Positions 43,066 through 55,714 are shown, counted from the stretch's first letter. The stretch: DNA of 64,000 nucleotides from Pictodentalium vernedei (GCA_031216915.1 CM062292.1:71530956-71594955); one strand, 5' to 3'. The notes: generated from the letters alone by a model not told the origin. A program made the numbers and translations.

Positions 43066-43109
43066 TGGACCGCGAGCGCCGCCAATATCATGTACGGTCA
43101 CCGGTTGGG

Positions 43110-43437
43110 CATCTAGATGTAAACTAAGTAAAGGCAAAAGTAAGAACCACCTGACAGATGTTGGATTAGGAACTAAAGTAGTTAACCTGCCTGACACCAA
43201 TGATATAACTGCCCAAGAAAAGGCTTTTTTAGATCGCAGTTTGACATTTGTACCAGCACCAAAACCTCAAACTGATAATCAGGCAAATATACCACCGTAT
43301 AGCTGCAATGTTCTTGAGCAAATTAAAACAAGAAAAGCATCGCGAAACGATTCCAACCTCCCCCACCCCACCGCCCTGCAAACAAATATATTCGAAAACC
43401 AATCAAACAAGTGTAACGTCTACGACCCCCGTTGATT
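43110..43437 (+). pseudogene. Fragment like the N-terminal part of a Penelope-like element
   Basis: One frame gives VVNLPDTNDITAQEKAFLD, then RSLTFVPAPKPQTDN and YSCNVLEQIKTRKAS. This resembles the region upstream of RT in Penelope-like retroelements, where a 'L..E..LL..GL.F.P.P' motif is usual. No RT follows; a DNA transposon begins 180 bp downstream. Confidence 0.45.
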
Positions 43438-43615
43438 GTGTGTTAATTGTTGTATGTTTTGAAAGCAGGTAATTTTGTGTGACCTGGCCGAATCAACTAT
43501 GGGCCGAATCGTTGTAGTGTTTGTGGTAATTCGTTTTTTATCGCAGTCAAAAATTTACTTTAGGCGACTTGTCCACTGGTGGTATCGACGAATGTTAATC
43601 ATATTAATCTATATT

Positions 43616-44327
43616 GGTAAAGGTGTAGAATAGGGGACTTTTCGGGTTTTTTTAAAAAATAACGATTTTCTCGCTATTTTTTCTCTGTTTTCTTAAAGTA
43701 AACTATATTTTGAACAAAATGACACAAAATTAGGTACCTCTATCATGTTTTAACATGTCAGAGAATAGATTTTAAATCCCGTTGAATTGTGAGTTTCTCA
43801 ATTGCCATTTGTTTCAACCGCTGAAAATTTCGCAGCATCTGTTGTTTTCATTCGTTGTGACGAGTGACGTCACAGGGGAGAATTCATTCTATATGATAGC
43901 AGGTGCGCTTCGCTTGTGTGCATGTCAGCAGGTGCGCTTCGCTTATTTCGAGGCGTTCCTCGATTTAAGGTCAGTTCAGTTAGGACCAGGGTGAGCTAAT
44001 CGGTAAGCTAACCCTGGCCCTCACTAGACTGACCCTAAAATTTGATCTAGGGTCAGTTTAGTGAGGGGGCAGGGTTTGTCAGCCGACATTTCAATTACTA
44101 AACTCTCCCCCTATGATTGTGATAATGGAACGGAGCGATTGCAGTGAGTTCGACGGCGCTGTCCCAATAAAATCGTTAATATTTCTTGAAAAAAAATGAT
44201 AAAAGTATGTGATTTTGTGTCATTTTGTTCAAAATATAGTTTACTTTAAGAAAACAGAGAAAAAATAGCGAAAAAGACGTTATTTTTTAAAAAAAAAACG
44301 AAAAGTCCCCTATTCTACACCTTTACC
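43616..44327. mobile_element. Non-autonomous DNA transposon, 712 bp, 8-bp target duplication
   Basis: Ends GGTAAAGGTGTAGAATAGGG on both strands. The terminal inverted repeats are about 117 bp (43,616-43,732 and 44,211-44,327). A perfect 8-bp duplication, TCTATATT, flanks it (43,608-43,615 and 44,328-44,335). No transposase. An inner inverted repeat around GGGTCAGTTYAGT lies at 43,970-44,070. An 8-bp duplication fits hAT, Merlin or Mutator-like families; the GG start leans toward Merlin, but I cannot decide. Confidence 0.88.
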
Positions 44328-44335
44328 TCTATATT

Positions 44336-45025
44336 TTCAATGTGCGGACTCCAAATTTTATTAAATTGCTTAGTTTGTAAGCTTCAACATCAAGTTTATC
44401 CAACGTTTTACCACATGTTTCCACTGTTTGGAGTCCATGTTGCACAAGGTGGGAAATCTCAGATATAAATAAAGTAAATTTAGCGTCAGCGAGGATTCCC
44501 TGTTTTAATTATAGAATCATCGTTTCAGTTATGTTTTTTTTCTTCAACAATATGCTTGTTATGGGTAGGCATTGCGGCTGAGGCCCCCTTGGGCGCAATG
44601 CCAGGCCTGTGCGAGTTGGTTTTGGTAATTGTTAAGTGTTTTTCGGCCAGATCCCGGCCAACCCGACAATTGTACACTGGCCGATTGCGACCGGTGTAGC
44701 CGGTATCATGTGATACCGGCCAGCGTTAATGCTATATAAGCAGACGAGAACGGTAAATCGGGGCTGAAATTCCATGGGGAAAACGCCAATCGTTTTAACT
44801 GAAGAAAAAATATATAAAGGTGGAAAATCGTAGTAATCTGTAAGTTAAATCGATGAATTTAATTAATTTTACCAAACCCTTTGAGCTGTGAAGCCTAAGA
44901 GGCACTCACAAGGCTCAAGTTGATGTATTTAGCGTAATGTAGCAAATTATAGTGGGCACCAAAGGCCCGGCCCAGCTTAAGCCTATGGAGGCTGGCGGCT
45001 CGTTTAATTTCTATTTACTTTTCTT
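44336..45025. other. Intergenic host DNA with small inverted repeats
   Basis: No gene. GC-rich short inverted repeats at about 44,572-44,620 (GGCATTGCGGCTGAGGCC..) and 44,690-44,725 (GCCGGTATCATGTGATACCG). Confidence 0.4.
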
Positions 45026-45195
45026 CTGCCTAGGGGCAGCTTTTATCTACCATGGGGTAGCTTTTTCTCCTGCCATGGGGCAGCTTTTATCTACCATGGG
45101 GTAGCTTTCTGTTCTGCCATGGGCAGCCTTTCATCTACCATGGTGTAGCCTTTTTTCCTGCCATGGGGCAGCCTTTTCTCCTGCCATGGGACAGC
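45026..45195. repeat. Tandem array of short palindromes (CTGCCATGGGGCAGC / CTACCATGGGGTAGC)
   Basis: About eight units of roughly 20 bp alternate between two forms, each self-complementary around CCATGG with a CT-rich spacer (TTTTCTCCTG). Compensating changes keep most hairpins intact (CTGCC..GGCAG versus CTACC..GGTAG). Confidence 0.75.
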
Positions 45196-45695
45196 ATTAT
45201 AATATATAAGCAAACAATTTTTATTATAGACATGTAGTCTTAAATATACCATTTTCTGGCATATTGCTTCATTTCAGTTTGCTGTGCGGCCCCTTGTGAG
45301 AGGGATCCCCAGTGGGGCTAATAGTGCTGCATCTCAGATTGTGATGACACAGTGAATGTTTTTTTATAAATCTAGTTGCGATGGTACACAACTAGGGAAT
45401 CAGTTGTAAAAAAGCTGAAAATAATTAATCTAGAAAAATGCTAAATAGCAATCTGATCCAGTATTTTCATAGGTCAGTCCATGACCCAAATAGGCTCCGT
45501 ATAAATGGATTGTCATTGTCAAATTATTACCGTGCAATTTTTGGCGTTTATTTTGTATTTGGGGATCTGTTTCTCAGTCCCGCAGGTGTGATTTTTATAT
45601 CACAGTTGCGGGAAGGTGGAACAGACTTGAACACTTATAATATTTATGGGCTTCTTTGGTAACCAAAAATTGGGTTACGTGGAAATAAATTAGTT

Positions 45696-45698
<3 letters not shown>

Positions 45699-45741
<43 letters not shown>

Positions 45742-45742
45742 T
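45699..45742. repeat. (TAA)n microsatellite
   Basis: About 14 uninterrupted AAT/TAA triplets. Confidence 0.9.
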
Positions 45743-47440
45743 TTTTTTATTAATTATATAAATACAGCAGCTAATAGGAAATGGTAATTTATTTCCTATT
45801 TCAAATAAAAAATTATACTATGGCGGTCGGGTATAGTCCGTCGCATATTATCCATTATGCTTTGAGATAGTGATGTGCCTGACTACTTATACTCATGCCT
45901 ATCATAGGAAAACATGCGTCGTACTTTGCCCTGGTCGGCGGGATACCTCAATGTTAAATTGCATATAATTAAATTCTCTTTGGCACCTTAACAAAGAAAA
46001 ACCATGTATCTGAATCGTGACTGTAAAGCACCTACAGTCATGCTTCGAATCACATAAACAACATTTCTTACTTTATACAAAAAAGAGTCCAATCAAGAGT
46101 GATGAGACCTTTGCCTTACACAAAAGAGCGAATGATTGGGTTGTTCTGAGCAACGTTCGTCTAGTCTTGGGAAAGTGAGCACTGATTCGCGACAAATCTA
46201 TATTTACATAATCAACAGAAGGGGAAAATTTAATAATTAATTACTAATGTTAATTAATAATAACCTTAATCAATAAAAATTACATTTTTAAAGTTAAATT
46301 AAATTATAATCAATATTGTTAGTGTAGTAGAATAGGCTTTTATAGGACTATTTGGGCACACGGTTATTCACTGTGCTGTTCCATGCTGGAGGAACCTCCT
46401 ACGGGGCTCTTTCCCGCATGGCGCAATACACTGATGGCTCGTGTAAGACTGTGGTAGCGCTACAGTATAAAAATATATGCGCCAGTTGTAATTATACAGT
46501 TGGTGTATCAAATTTGGGTAAACCACCGTAGTTGTGGTAAGGTGGGCGTATGGTACTAATAAGGAATAGTTTTGGTCTATAGCATCATAGCCATGTGTAT
46601 GTTGCTATAAAATAGTAAACTATTAGTGTTAATTCAAGCATAAGGGCTTGGTAGGTCAACCACGGTTGGTTGAAAACTTTCGGGAGTTGGGCAGGATAGA
46701 CCCAGGGTAAGCTAAGGTGGAGCTTCCTTGGACAACCTCTACCAACTGTCATCTTTATCATTCATCAACCATTTCATCATATTCGTTTTTATTAATCATC
46801 ATCTCAAATCTGTGTTCACTTTTGTGTCGTCCAGTAATGTAGTCCCGTATTTGTCCTGCGCTGTGCTGTAAATTGTCTTGTCTTGTATGAATGAAGAAAA
46901 AAAATGGAAAATTTGTAAATACCTTCGTTGGCAAATCAATTAAGTCTAAGGACTTATAAATCATTCCTATGGAATTTGTTTCTTCCTTATAATTTATTGT
47001 AGACTTTGTCTACTATCCTGACAACATCACTGCTTTTGAGTTTCATTAAAGGCAAAAGAGGGCCCTTATTGATCAAGAGGACACTGGGGTCCAGGATGAC
47101 CACGGGGCATACCTGTGGTTATGCTGAGGCTAATTGTCACTTTGATAGTTCAGTTTGGTTCAATTTGTCAAAAGGCTCCCTTACTTGTCCCTTTTCATAC
47201 AATTTTATTCATGGGATTATAATAATTAAATGTAAATTAAACCCTTTCTTCTTTTGCTGGCGATGAGACTTCAACTTGCAGTGAGCTTTCAATCTTTGTA
47301 TTTTTCCATTCAAGGTACTTGCATAGTTATCTCCCTTGATAGGTTTTAGGGAATTTCCATGTACTGAATTAATGTTTGCAGTGAGCAATTTGCTTATGCC
47401 CAGCGCTTTGGATAAAGATTTCCTGTAATTGTTTTACCTT
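45743..47440. other. Intergenic host DNA
   Basis: No gene recognised. Part (about 46,330-46,735) has the look of an untranslated mobile-element leader (AACCTCCTACGGGGCTC, GGTCAACCACGGTTGGTTGA), which I cannot assign. Confidence 0.35.
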
Positions 47441-47448
47441 GGTGACTG

Positions 47449-47625
47449 GTAGATCTGTTGGACAGCCATGGCATGTATGGCAACTGGCCATTGCTATCCA
47501 TGCTGGGACTGGCCGGCATCTTTGCGGTTGCATGTAAATTATGTTGTTCACAGGTGGGTCTGTTGAGCGGTTGTGGCATGCATGGCAACTATCCATTGTT
47601 ATCCATGCTAGGCCTGGCCCACAGC
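47449..47625. repeat. Tandem duplication, period ~105 bp
   Basis: TCTGTTGGACAGCCATGGCATG..ATCCATGCTGGGACTGGCC recurs as TCTGTTGAGCGGTTGTGGCATG..ATCCATGCTAGGCCTGGCC. Small open frames on both strands here only reflect the repeat. Confidence 0.65.
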
Positions 47626-47664
47626 TTCACCGTGACACAAGCTTAACAATATATATTTTTTTTA

Positions 47665-48230
47665 ACAAAGGGCAAGAACTCCCATAATTTCCATCAGATA
47701 GCGGTGGTTTTTAAACTTGACATATGCTAAAAGAATATTGAAATCCAGTTACTATTGTTAAAGTTATGTCAAAAAACAAGCATTACACCTGATTACACGA
47801 TATTTTTTTAACAAAGGGCAATAACTCCGACAATTTTCATCAGATAACGGTGGTCATCGAACGCGAGGTAGCCATTGTTCCTAAAGATATATTTACAACA
47901 AAACAATAATTGAAATTTGGTTTGTAATGTTTAAGTTATTCCATAAAGGGCAATAACTCCCATAATTTTCATCTGATATCGCTGGTCATCGAATTTGACG
48001 TGGACATTGTTGCTATAGAGATATATACCGAAAAGAATTCAAATTCGGTTACTATTGTTACATTTCGTAAACAAGCATCACTCAATATTTTGTAAACAAA
48101 GAGCAATAACCCCCACATTTTCACCTTGACGTAGGCATTGTTGCTATTGAGAGATATACTGAAAAGAACTGAAATCCGCTTACTATTGTTCAAGTTATGC
48201 CATAAACAAAGTTCGGACGGACGGAGGTCT
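47665..48230. repeat. Repeats of 'AAAGGGCAATAACTCC' units
   Basis: Four units near 47,668, 47,812, 47,944 and 48,098 share AARRGCAAKAACTCC, ATTTTCATCWGATA, ..GTGGTCATCGAA and GTTACTATTGTT. The array ends with TTCGGACGGACGGAGGTC. I know this pattern from bivalve and gastropod DNA. Confidence 0.6.
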
Positions 48231-48359
48231 CTTCGCTATATATCCCTCCCTTGCGGGGGCGGGGGGAGGGAGATAATTAGCAGACGCCTTAGAAACTCCA
48301 GCGGTCGGAATCTTCTTTTTTACAGAATCATCTGGTTCGCCATGTCCAAATAGTGAAGT

Positions 48360-49680
48360 AGATCCAGAAATTATTTAGGCTAACACCCGAATCCTCAAAG
48401 AAGTGTTCAACATGAACATGCTCTCCGATAGAAAAAATTAACAGCTGGTAAGCGGAGAGCACTCACGAAAATTCGAGAAAAAAAAGAAATTTGTTATCAA
48501 ATCAGCCGACAAAGGTGGGTTGGTTGTTGTTCCATCTTGGGATAATTATGTAAAGGAAGCTATAAGCCAGCAATACTAAACATTATAAGAAAACAGATTC
48601 ACTTATTTGGCCAAGTAATATCGAAAAATTCAATAAGATCTTAAAATTACTCCCTGACGAAGGTCATATAAACAAAAAGCACTTCAAATATTTAACATCT
48701 AAACTCGAACCTCAAACACGACAATTTTAAATCCTACCAAAGATCCACAAGGACCGTTCTTCATAGACGGATGGTTTAACTCCACCTGGGAGGCCAATTG
48801 TTTCAGATTGTAACTCGGAATCGTGTGCGATCTGGGACCTAGTTGGTTATCAACTGAAACCCATAGTTAATAGATATTGGAGATATCGCAAAATACACAG
48901 GATCTCCTGTTAACAATTTCTAAATTGAAAATGTCGAAAAATGCAATCCTGGATACTTTGGACATCGACAACATGTACATATGATATTGATAAAGGTGTT
49001 AAATCTGTAAAAAAAATCATTACAAAAATACAACGCCAGAACGCCAGGAGGAACAACTTGTGGATCTTTTAGGGCTGAGCTTGAAAGGTAGTGACTTTCA
49101 ATTCAATGGAAAAAATTATTTACAAATAATGGGTTGCCCTATGGGCAAAAGATTCAGTCCTAATTTTGCAAGCATTTATTTAGCGGAATGGGAGGAAAAT
49201 ACCTTAAGCAAATGTGCAAAGCATCCTCTCGTATATCTCAGATATTTAGATAACATTTTATCATTTTGGAACATAAAAAGACAAGATTTTTAGAACTTTT
49301 AAACAAACATCAAATTGAAATCTACCACCAGTCAAGATTCTGTTGATTTTCTCGATGTGACCGTGTATAAAGGCAAACAATTCCAGGCATCCGGGCATTT
49401 AGATTATAAGGTGTATACTAAACCAAATGATTCACATCAATTGTTGCATACAAAATCATTCTCATACATTTAAAGGTATCATCATATCACAGATCATCCG
49501 TTTCCACCACGATTCAAGTGATTGGGTAAATTTCAACGAGGCTTGTTCTACCCTATTTGATTCCTCAGGATCGAGAGGGAACTCACTGCGTTTTTGTATG
49601 CGTAGATTGAAATTTCAGACTCTGAAAAAGCTGGAAAGGCCTGCAGAAATAGGGGCCTACTGATTTCTGAAAACGCAACA
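48360..49680 (+). pseudogene. Degenerate Penelope-like reverse transcriptase
   Basis: Pieces in order: KKKFVIKSADKGGLVVVPSW (about 48,480-48,540), LPKIHKD (48,735), PPGRPIVSDCNSES (48,785-48,825), QIMGCPMGKRFSPNFASIYL (49,123-49,182), YLRYLDNIL (49,235-49,260), SVDFLDVTVYKGKQF (49,340-49,385) and VYTKPNDSHQLLH (49,411-49,449). The PMG..PNFA and DFLDVTVYK blocks are typical of Penelope-like elements. Several frame changes; the GIY-YIG endonuclease end is not seen. Confidence 0.8.
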
Positions 49681-50084
49681 GACCTTTGATAGTTGTCGAG
49701 GAGCGGTGTTTAATTGCAAAAGCCTCTTTTATGCATACGTTTGTGCCTGGTCAGAAATAAGAATTTTCAGCTGAATAAACGAATGAATTTGGTAAGTTAC
49801 AAGTGAAATGGCAAAATTGAAGATCATTGGTACCAATGTTATTTGGTGAAACATAACTGCATTGTGTGTGCACAACGTCGGAGTAATCCATGCATTTTAA
49901 ATGTAAACTGTAAGGCTGGCTGAAGGAAGAATGTTGATACACAAATGCAGTAAGTTCAGAGGTAATTGTAAACGGCAACTTTTTTCACAGAAATGAATGC
50001 CAGGGTATTTTTTGTTTTAAAAAAACTGATTAGCAGTTATGTCTGTCCTGGAAAATTGATTAGCAATTTCAACTTCGATAACTC

Positions 50085-50500
50085 GATCATAAATGTGCCC
50101 TGTAGGATGTGACAAAGGGAAATATTGAGGTTTGACTAAACTAAGTTCTATGAATGTTGCCAGCGGCAACATTTTTTTACGGAAATGGAAGAAAATCGAT
50201 AGCTCCCATCTAGAGCTCACCCCAAACAAGCATACAAAGTTTCAAAGTGATCCGGTCAAAACAGTGCACTGCGGGTGTGCCAAAAGCGAAATATTGATGC
50301 ATAACTTCACTAAGTTCATCGAAGGTCATTGCCAGTGGCAACATTTTTCGACGGAAATCGAAGAAAATCGATAACTCCCATCTAGAGATAACCCCAAACA
50401 AGCATACATAGTTTCAAACCGATCTGATCATAAAAGTGCCCTGTAGGGCATGCCAAAAGAATATATTGATGCCTGACTAAACTAAGTTCAAAGGTCGTTG
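50085..50500. repeat. Tandem repeat, period ~171 bp
   Basis: Marker GTGCCCTGTAGG or relatives at 50,095, 50,264 and 50,436. GCCAGYGGCAACATTTTT and AACTCCCATCTAGAG lie in the two complete units. Not coding. Confidence 0.7.
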
Positions 50501-52029
50501 ATGATACGAGGTTGAGTTCCCCTAAAGACTGTGGTAGAGGGTAACTGTCCGTAGCGCACTGGCAGTGGTATATTGCTGAGATTGCAAAGATACAACTCGC
50601 GGAGCGTGTTAGATGTTTGTGTAACACTCGGAGCTTGTATTATACTGGTGTTTCCGAGAGACTGTGATAGAAGCAGGTAGGCCAACCTTCGTTGGTGCCA
50701 GTTGTCTAGCAAATTGAGACAACCTCACACTTTTAATGCACTCTGTCGAAAGCAGACCCAAAAGTCCCGAGTAATGATGATAAAGGGACAGTAGCAACCA
50801 GATTCACCACCATGCTTCAGGTGTGGTCATTTATTGGAGGTGTGCGACGGGAGTGGTCATGATGACCCTACCCGTATTATGGGAGAGTGGGAGAGCTGTG
50901 GTAGCCCCACCTGTTCGGGTATGGACCCGGATTGGGGGTTGATGGAAGGTCGGTCCCACGGTTGAAGGTCCGTGTTGTATATGTGCCTCCCCATCCGAGT
51001 ACTCCTGCAGGGGCGGGGGGGGGGGGGGTTCTCGGGTGAAAATACCCATATTAGGATGGGGTCAATATGGTAGAATAGATCGTTGTATAGCTCCTGCGCA
51101 GACCTCGTCTCTGTGTGTGCGAGACATGCCAGCCCATGGTACGTCGGAATTGAAAGTAGCGCTCCCTGCGGTCTACAAGGGTGTGGTTTACGCGGTTTGA
51201 AGCTTAGGGCTAGAGGCTCGTGGGTACTACTTCCATAGTAGGTAACTTTGGTAGTGTTTTAATGTATGGTCACCTTGAAGGTTCAGGGCTCAGAATTAGC
51301 AATGGTACTTCCTGTGATGTGCATGGGTGAGGGCTCAACATGGTTAAGGCCCTTATTGTAAGATAAGACATTTTGTGAATTGCATTGTAGGTAAATGTGG
51401 TGTATATGGTGTGCATCGGATTTCCGAAACATGAGTCTCCGTGTGTTACTGAGCTGTAGTCGGAGCTTATGGTGTGTTTCAGAGTGTAACGTGTCCGTGG
51501 TGGAGTTGGGAGGGTATATTGGTGAGGTTGACCTCTATTCGTATATGTCCGGAATTAACTTCCGCAAAGTGTAACCAAGGTTTCGGCCTGTGCAGCCTTA
51601 TTCAAACAAACAAATATACACAGATGTATTTCAGTGGTCATGTTACACAATCGGATTCAGATGGGTAGAAGTCTCTACGGTTGTCCGATGTGTAATCCTG
51701 TTGGTCAGGATTAAAAGTGACAGCGACTTCGGTAAGGCAGTCGTGAGTGTGAAAATCGGAATATGTCACGACTTTATAGGGTGGTGTTATTGTTGATTGG
51801 AAATTGTCGAAACACAACAAACATCTGAAGCTTTGGAAGCTAGTTGTGTGGCGGGTGCGAATACTCTGTTGGTAGTTAGTGGTGGATACCAACACGAGCG
51901 CCAAGAGCTAATGTATGTTAGCTCATGGGTGGATTTTGGTGATTTGGAGGGATTGTCGAGTTTATTTGGGTAATTAGATTTACTCCTATTCAGTCGGACA
52001 TACCTATCCTGTAAAAAGCCTTTGAGTAA
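50501..52029. other. Intergenic host DNA
   Basis: No gene recognised. G-rich run at 51,013-51,030; the surrounding GC-rich stretch (50,830-51,060) may be an element leader. Confidence 0.35.
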
Positions 52030-52260
52030 CATAGCAACCAGGTGCTACCATATAAACCAAGATGGCGGCCCCTCCAATATACAAAATGGACGACGGAAAC
52101 AAGTATCACCCTAACAACACGCGCTGCGCATTAGAACTACGTGTCACTATAGTAATGGCGTCACAACATGACCGCTGACGCGGCTTACCATGACAACACA
52201 ACTTGGCGCCACTGGGTCACGTGACTATGACGTCACATGAGATCCACCCAAATTATGGGA
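52030..52260. repeat. Second copy of the 27,845-28,800 repeat
   Basis: Shares AACACGCGCTGCGCATTA, GCAACCAGGTGCTACCATA and GTCACGTGACTATGACGTCAC in the same order. Confidence 0.6.
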
Positions 52261-52599
52261 TGACCGGGTACATGACGTACGTACGCCGACTGACGAGAAG
52301 TGATGGCAATATCTCAGCTTGACTTTCTCGAAACTTTCTCCATTTGCGATTCATCCAACTTGATTTACTTTATCACCACCTGCAAACAATGTTGGAAACA
52401 GTATGTAGGTCAAGGCCAAAATCCTTTCCAAATGTCCGGTACTCCACACAAAAACAGGACATAAAACATAATTATGCTGATGCCCCAGTAGCACAAAATT
52501 TTAACCTTCCATGCCATTCTTTGGACGATTTTGAGATCCATCCAATTTGACCAACAATTCAAGATACATTAGAAGAAAGAGATGAATTTAGAGAAAATT

Positions 52600-53030
52600 A
52601 GAGATTGTCTGTCGTCCGGCATACCCCCACCGTGGCACACTGCCTAGTGTGGGTGACTAAAAAGGGGCATTCAATTTTTCAAAGTAAAAGAAAATCTAAT
52701 ATGGCCAACATTCCGCCATCTAGATTTCGATTGGAAAAACAATTATCTCATGCACTGCTTCTCATCATGTCGATCATTTGTATAGTTCGCTCCACAAGCA
52801 TTTTGCAGAATCCAATATGGCCACCAGTCGACCATCTTGAATCCGATCGGGAAAAAAATTTGTCACGGACTTCTCCTCGTCATTTTGATCATTTTTGTGA
52901 AGTTTCATGAAAATGCGGCTAAACTGTGGAAGTTGTTCGCTCCACAAGTTTATTTGTGCAACAGACCGACGACGACGACAGATATACCCCCCTAAACTTC
53001 GTTTTGTGGGGTATAAAAGAACGAGAAGCC
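52600..53030. repeat. Dispersed repeat with duplicated 'TTCGCTCCACAAG' segment
   Basis: CAATATGGCCAACATTCCGCC and CCAATATGGCCACCAGTCGAC head two related segments, each leading to GTTCGCTCCACAAG (52,787 and 52,938). The end carries CGACGACGACAGATATACCC and a small hairpin near TTCGTTTTGTGGGG. Probably the 3' part of a SINE-like repeat. Confidence 0.45.
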
Positions 53031-53224
53031 TATTCGATCAATACCATTCAAACCCTCTGGCCAATTGGTATGAACATATCAGAGGGAGAATGCGAAAGAA
53101 GATCCATCAGTCTTTTCACATTAACACACAACAGAACGAACATCGAAACAGCAAAAATAGTATGAATTCAATTTAATTCTAATTAATCAATTCAAATTAA
53201 AAGAATCTTCAAATCTTCGATCTT

Positions 53225-54040
53225 TCATCGCTTATAAGAAAAACAAAAGCTTGCGTAACATCCTTGTTAAGAATGAACTGGAGCCCATCAATGAATTACA
53301 CCATTATTGTCAGGGCTGGGGAAAATAACACCATTATTGTAGTAGAAGGGCCCCGGAAATGTGGGTGCCCGGGTTTGGCCAAGGAGCCCAGGACTCTTGG
53401 GTCAGGCCTGGGTATCTAAAGTTTTGATTCCTGTGCCAAGTATGCCCCCCCCCCCTCCCGATCCCCGAGCGAGAATCAGCAAAACAGGTTGCCCGTTGTA
53501 TTGGAATACTAGTTGCCACTCATGTAAAGAAGGAATGGGAATGCGCCGTGGAGATGTTCAATCTGTTAACCCTTTAAAATGAAAAGCAGACGATACTTGC
53601 AGACAAAATTATTAAATATCTAGTTTTTTTCATTTGTTGCCTCAAAAACATAGCTTATGGACCCTTATTCGCACAATATTTGAGAATAGCGCTGGCCGAT
53701 TTTGGCCGTACCGTTGTGTAAAGGGTCAATAAACTATTATCTATAAACATATGTACCAGGCCCGGTGTTCTCACTTCAAGAATTCGCCCCTTCAAGAACT
53801 TCGGCATCTGCATCCCGGTATCCCGACACTTTCGAGAAGGGATCCGTCACCGAATTAACCCAGAAGCCCGATCTTCCACTTCCATCCCTGAGTAGTGCTA
53901 CTCAGTTTAAACAGCGCCTAAGCTCAACACTTTAAATCAAATTTATGAATTATTTTTGGTAATGTGTGAAAATCGTCGAGGTTCAAGATATATATTTGAA
54001 GGAAAACAATATTTCGGCGGCATATTACAAGAAAAAACTT
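53225..54040. repeat. Copy of the 31,730-31,950 repeat, split by inserted DNA
   Basis: ATAAGAAAAACAAAAGCTTG (53,232) and AAGCTCAACACTTT..ATTTCGGCGGCATATTACAAG (53,926-54,028) match the earlier copy. About 600 bp in between contains a TTAA foldback element (53,566-53,730). Confidence 0.55.
53566..53730. mobile_element. TTAA foldback family member
   Basis: Starts TTAACCCTTTAAAATGAAAA and continues GCAGACGATACTTGC; the other end reads AGCGCTGGCCGATTTTGGCC..GTGTAAAGGGTCAA. It lacks the central palindrome, which makes it useful as a 'no-core' member. Confidence 0.65.
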
Positions 54041-54387
54041 TCACATGCAGCAAAATTGGTGAGACAAACCCTAACACATTGTTTTCTTTATGAGGACCTG
54101 GCGAAAACAAAGAAAATCCTTGTGGGACGCAAACACTATTGTCTAGTAAGTTTTCACAGAGTGGGAAAGCCAGACATGCCTTCCCTCACATACTCTCCCT
54201 CCTTCACACACACATCCCCCAACTACGCCAATGTTTCTTTCCACAGTTAAAACTGGAAGTCTTGTCATGAAATGTGCACAAACAGAACGTCGATCTGCGC
54301 GTTAATCTATGCCATATGACCATAGTAAGGCTACTGTGGATTCTCGCTGCGCCTTTGTTGGGATTCGCGTGAAAGGAATTAATCAGT

Positions 54388-54626
54388 TTAACCCCTTTCC
54401 ACACAACGACAGCAAATTAACCATTACAAGGATAACATGACCTGAAATAACCTGACATTTTGTAGATAAAATTGTACAAATAGGGACGTCATCGGAACCG
54501 GCTCAGTGAGCCAGTTCCAATTTCTTCAATATTTGTACGGTTTTATTGGTAAATGTTGTTTATTTTTTTAAATATCAAATTCAGTTTGTTTCAAAAATTA
54601 AAAAGCCGTGTTGGGTAAAGGGTTAA
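54388..54626. mobile_element. TTAA foldback family member
   Basis: TTAACCCCTTTCC..GTTGGGTAAAGGGTTAA ends. The central pair GGAACCGGCTCA/TGAGCCAGTTCC is related to 1,527-1,587. Confidence 0.7.
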
Positions 54627-55099
54627 CACGTGTTATTAGAATACAACAGGGGTTCAACCATGGTGGCCTCAGGGGATCCTAGGAGGCTCAGAGCTGGTAT
54701 GAATTCTCGCAACCATATTCGCGAGAATTCAAGTGGATTCTTCCAAATTTAGATGAAATATGAGCTCTGTTGAATTTTAAAAACACCATATCATGTTCGT
54801 TGAATCAATGCAAGAGATATTGTTGAATGGCGACTTGATTTGTCCGATTTTTTTGATGACATTACAATACTGTTAGTCATGCTTGTTAACTAAATACCTG
54901 TAAATGGAGACTCAACGTGGATGTAGTTTTATGATTATGCCCTGTAATTCCACTAATCATATGAGAATTTTGATGTTTTTCAAGGCGAAATAAATAATTA
55001 TTGATTGGAATAATTATAACTGGAGCACGACAGAATATATGCATATCCTTGTGAATAAACGGACACCACATTAAAGCAAATGGAGTCTGCACGCTAACT

Positions 55100-55410
55100 C
55101 CATGAAAAGTATTTATTTATTTTATTTATTTATTGGGGTTTAGCGACACTTTCGACAGCCAGGATCACCTCGTGTCAGACAGTTTATACGAGTAGAGGAA
55201 GGTGGAGAGAACCACTGAGCAACGTGAGCAACTGTCACACTCAACAACGTATTAACGTAACGCAAGAAGGATTATCATTGGTTGAAGAGAAGTGCACCAT
55301 TGACGTGCAGTACCTTAGCACACAGCGTCACTGTGCCCCCACGTGGGCAATCGGGATGGAGTGCCCTGCCCAATGCAGTTACCCGTGTCCCGCGAAAAGT
55401 GGATAAAAAA
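55100..55410 (-). mobile_element. SINE copy (same family as 2,155-2,506), diverged
   Basis: On the minus strand the AATAAATAAATAAA tail is at 55,110-55,135. Upstream of it are TTTATACG..TGTCTGACACGAGGTG, GGTGCACTTCTCTTCAACCAA and CACGTGGGGGCACAGTGACG. The tRNA head is lost. Confidence 0.75.
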
Positions 55411-55714
55411 ACAGCCCACAATAGCATCGTATTCCCTAAGAAATTAAACTTCTGGACTGAGAGCTTGGTTGATCAGTGGGAAAGTAGGTGTAAAGGGGTG
55501 GGGGAGGGCACCGATTGGTCAAGCAACCAGTCACATTCTGTAAGCAATTCAATGTGGGTCAGAATCTTTGGAATTGATATTATTTAGTCTGTAAGGACTT
55601 GTCTTGTTACAATTTATGGGAGAGTGTGTATAGGCAAATATATGTGGACAAATTTTGATGGCCAAAAATAATTAAGCACTCTACCAATTGATTAGTCCAT
55701 CGCCTGGGTTGAGA

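Noticed and set aside
43616-44327. piggyBac-type assignment for the 712-bp element
   Set aside because: The target duplication is 8 bp (TCTATATT), not TTAA.
47369-47646. Overlapping frames rich in Cys/His on both strands
   Set aside because: They mirror the 105-bp tandem duplication (CHTCHG / CHACHN), not a zinc-finger gene.
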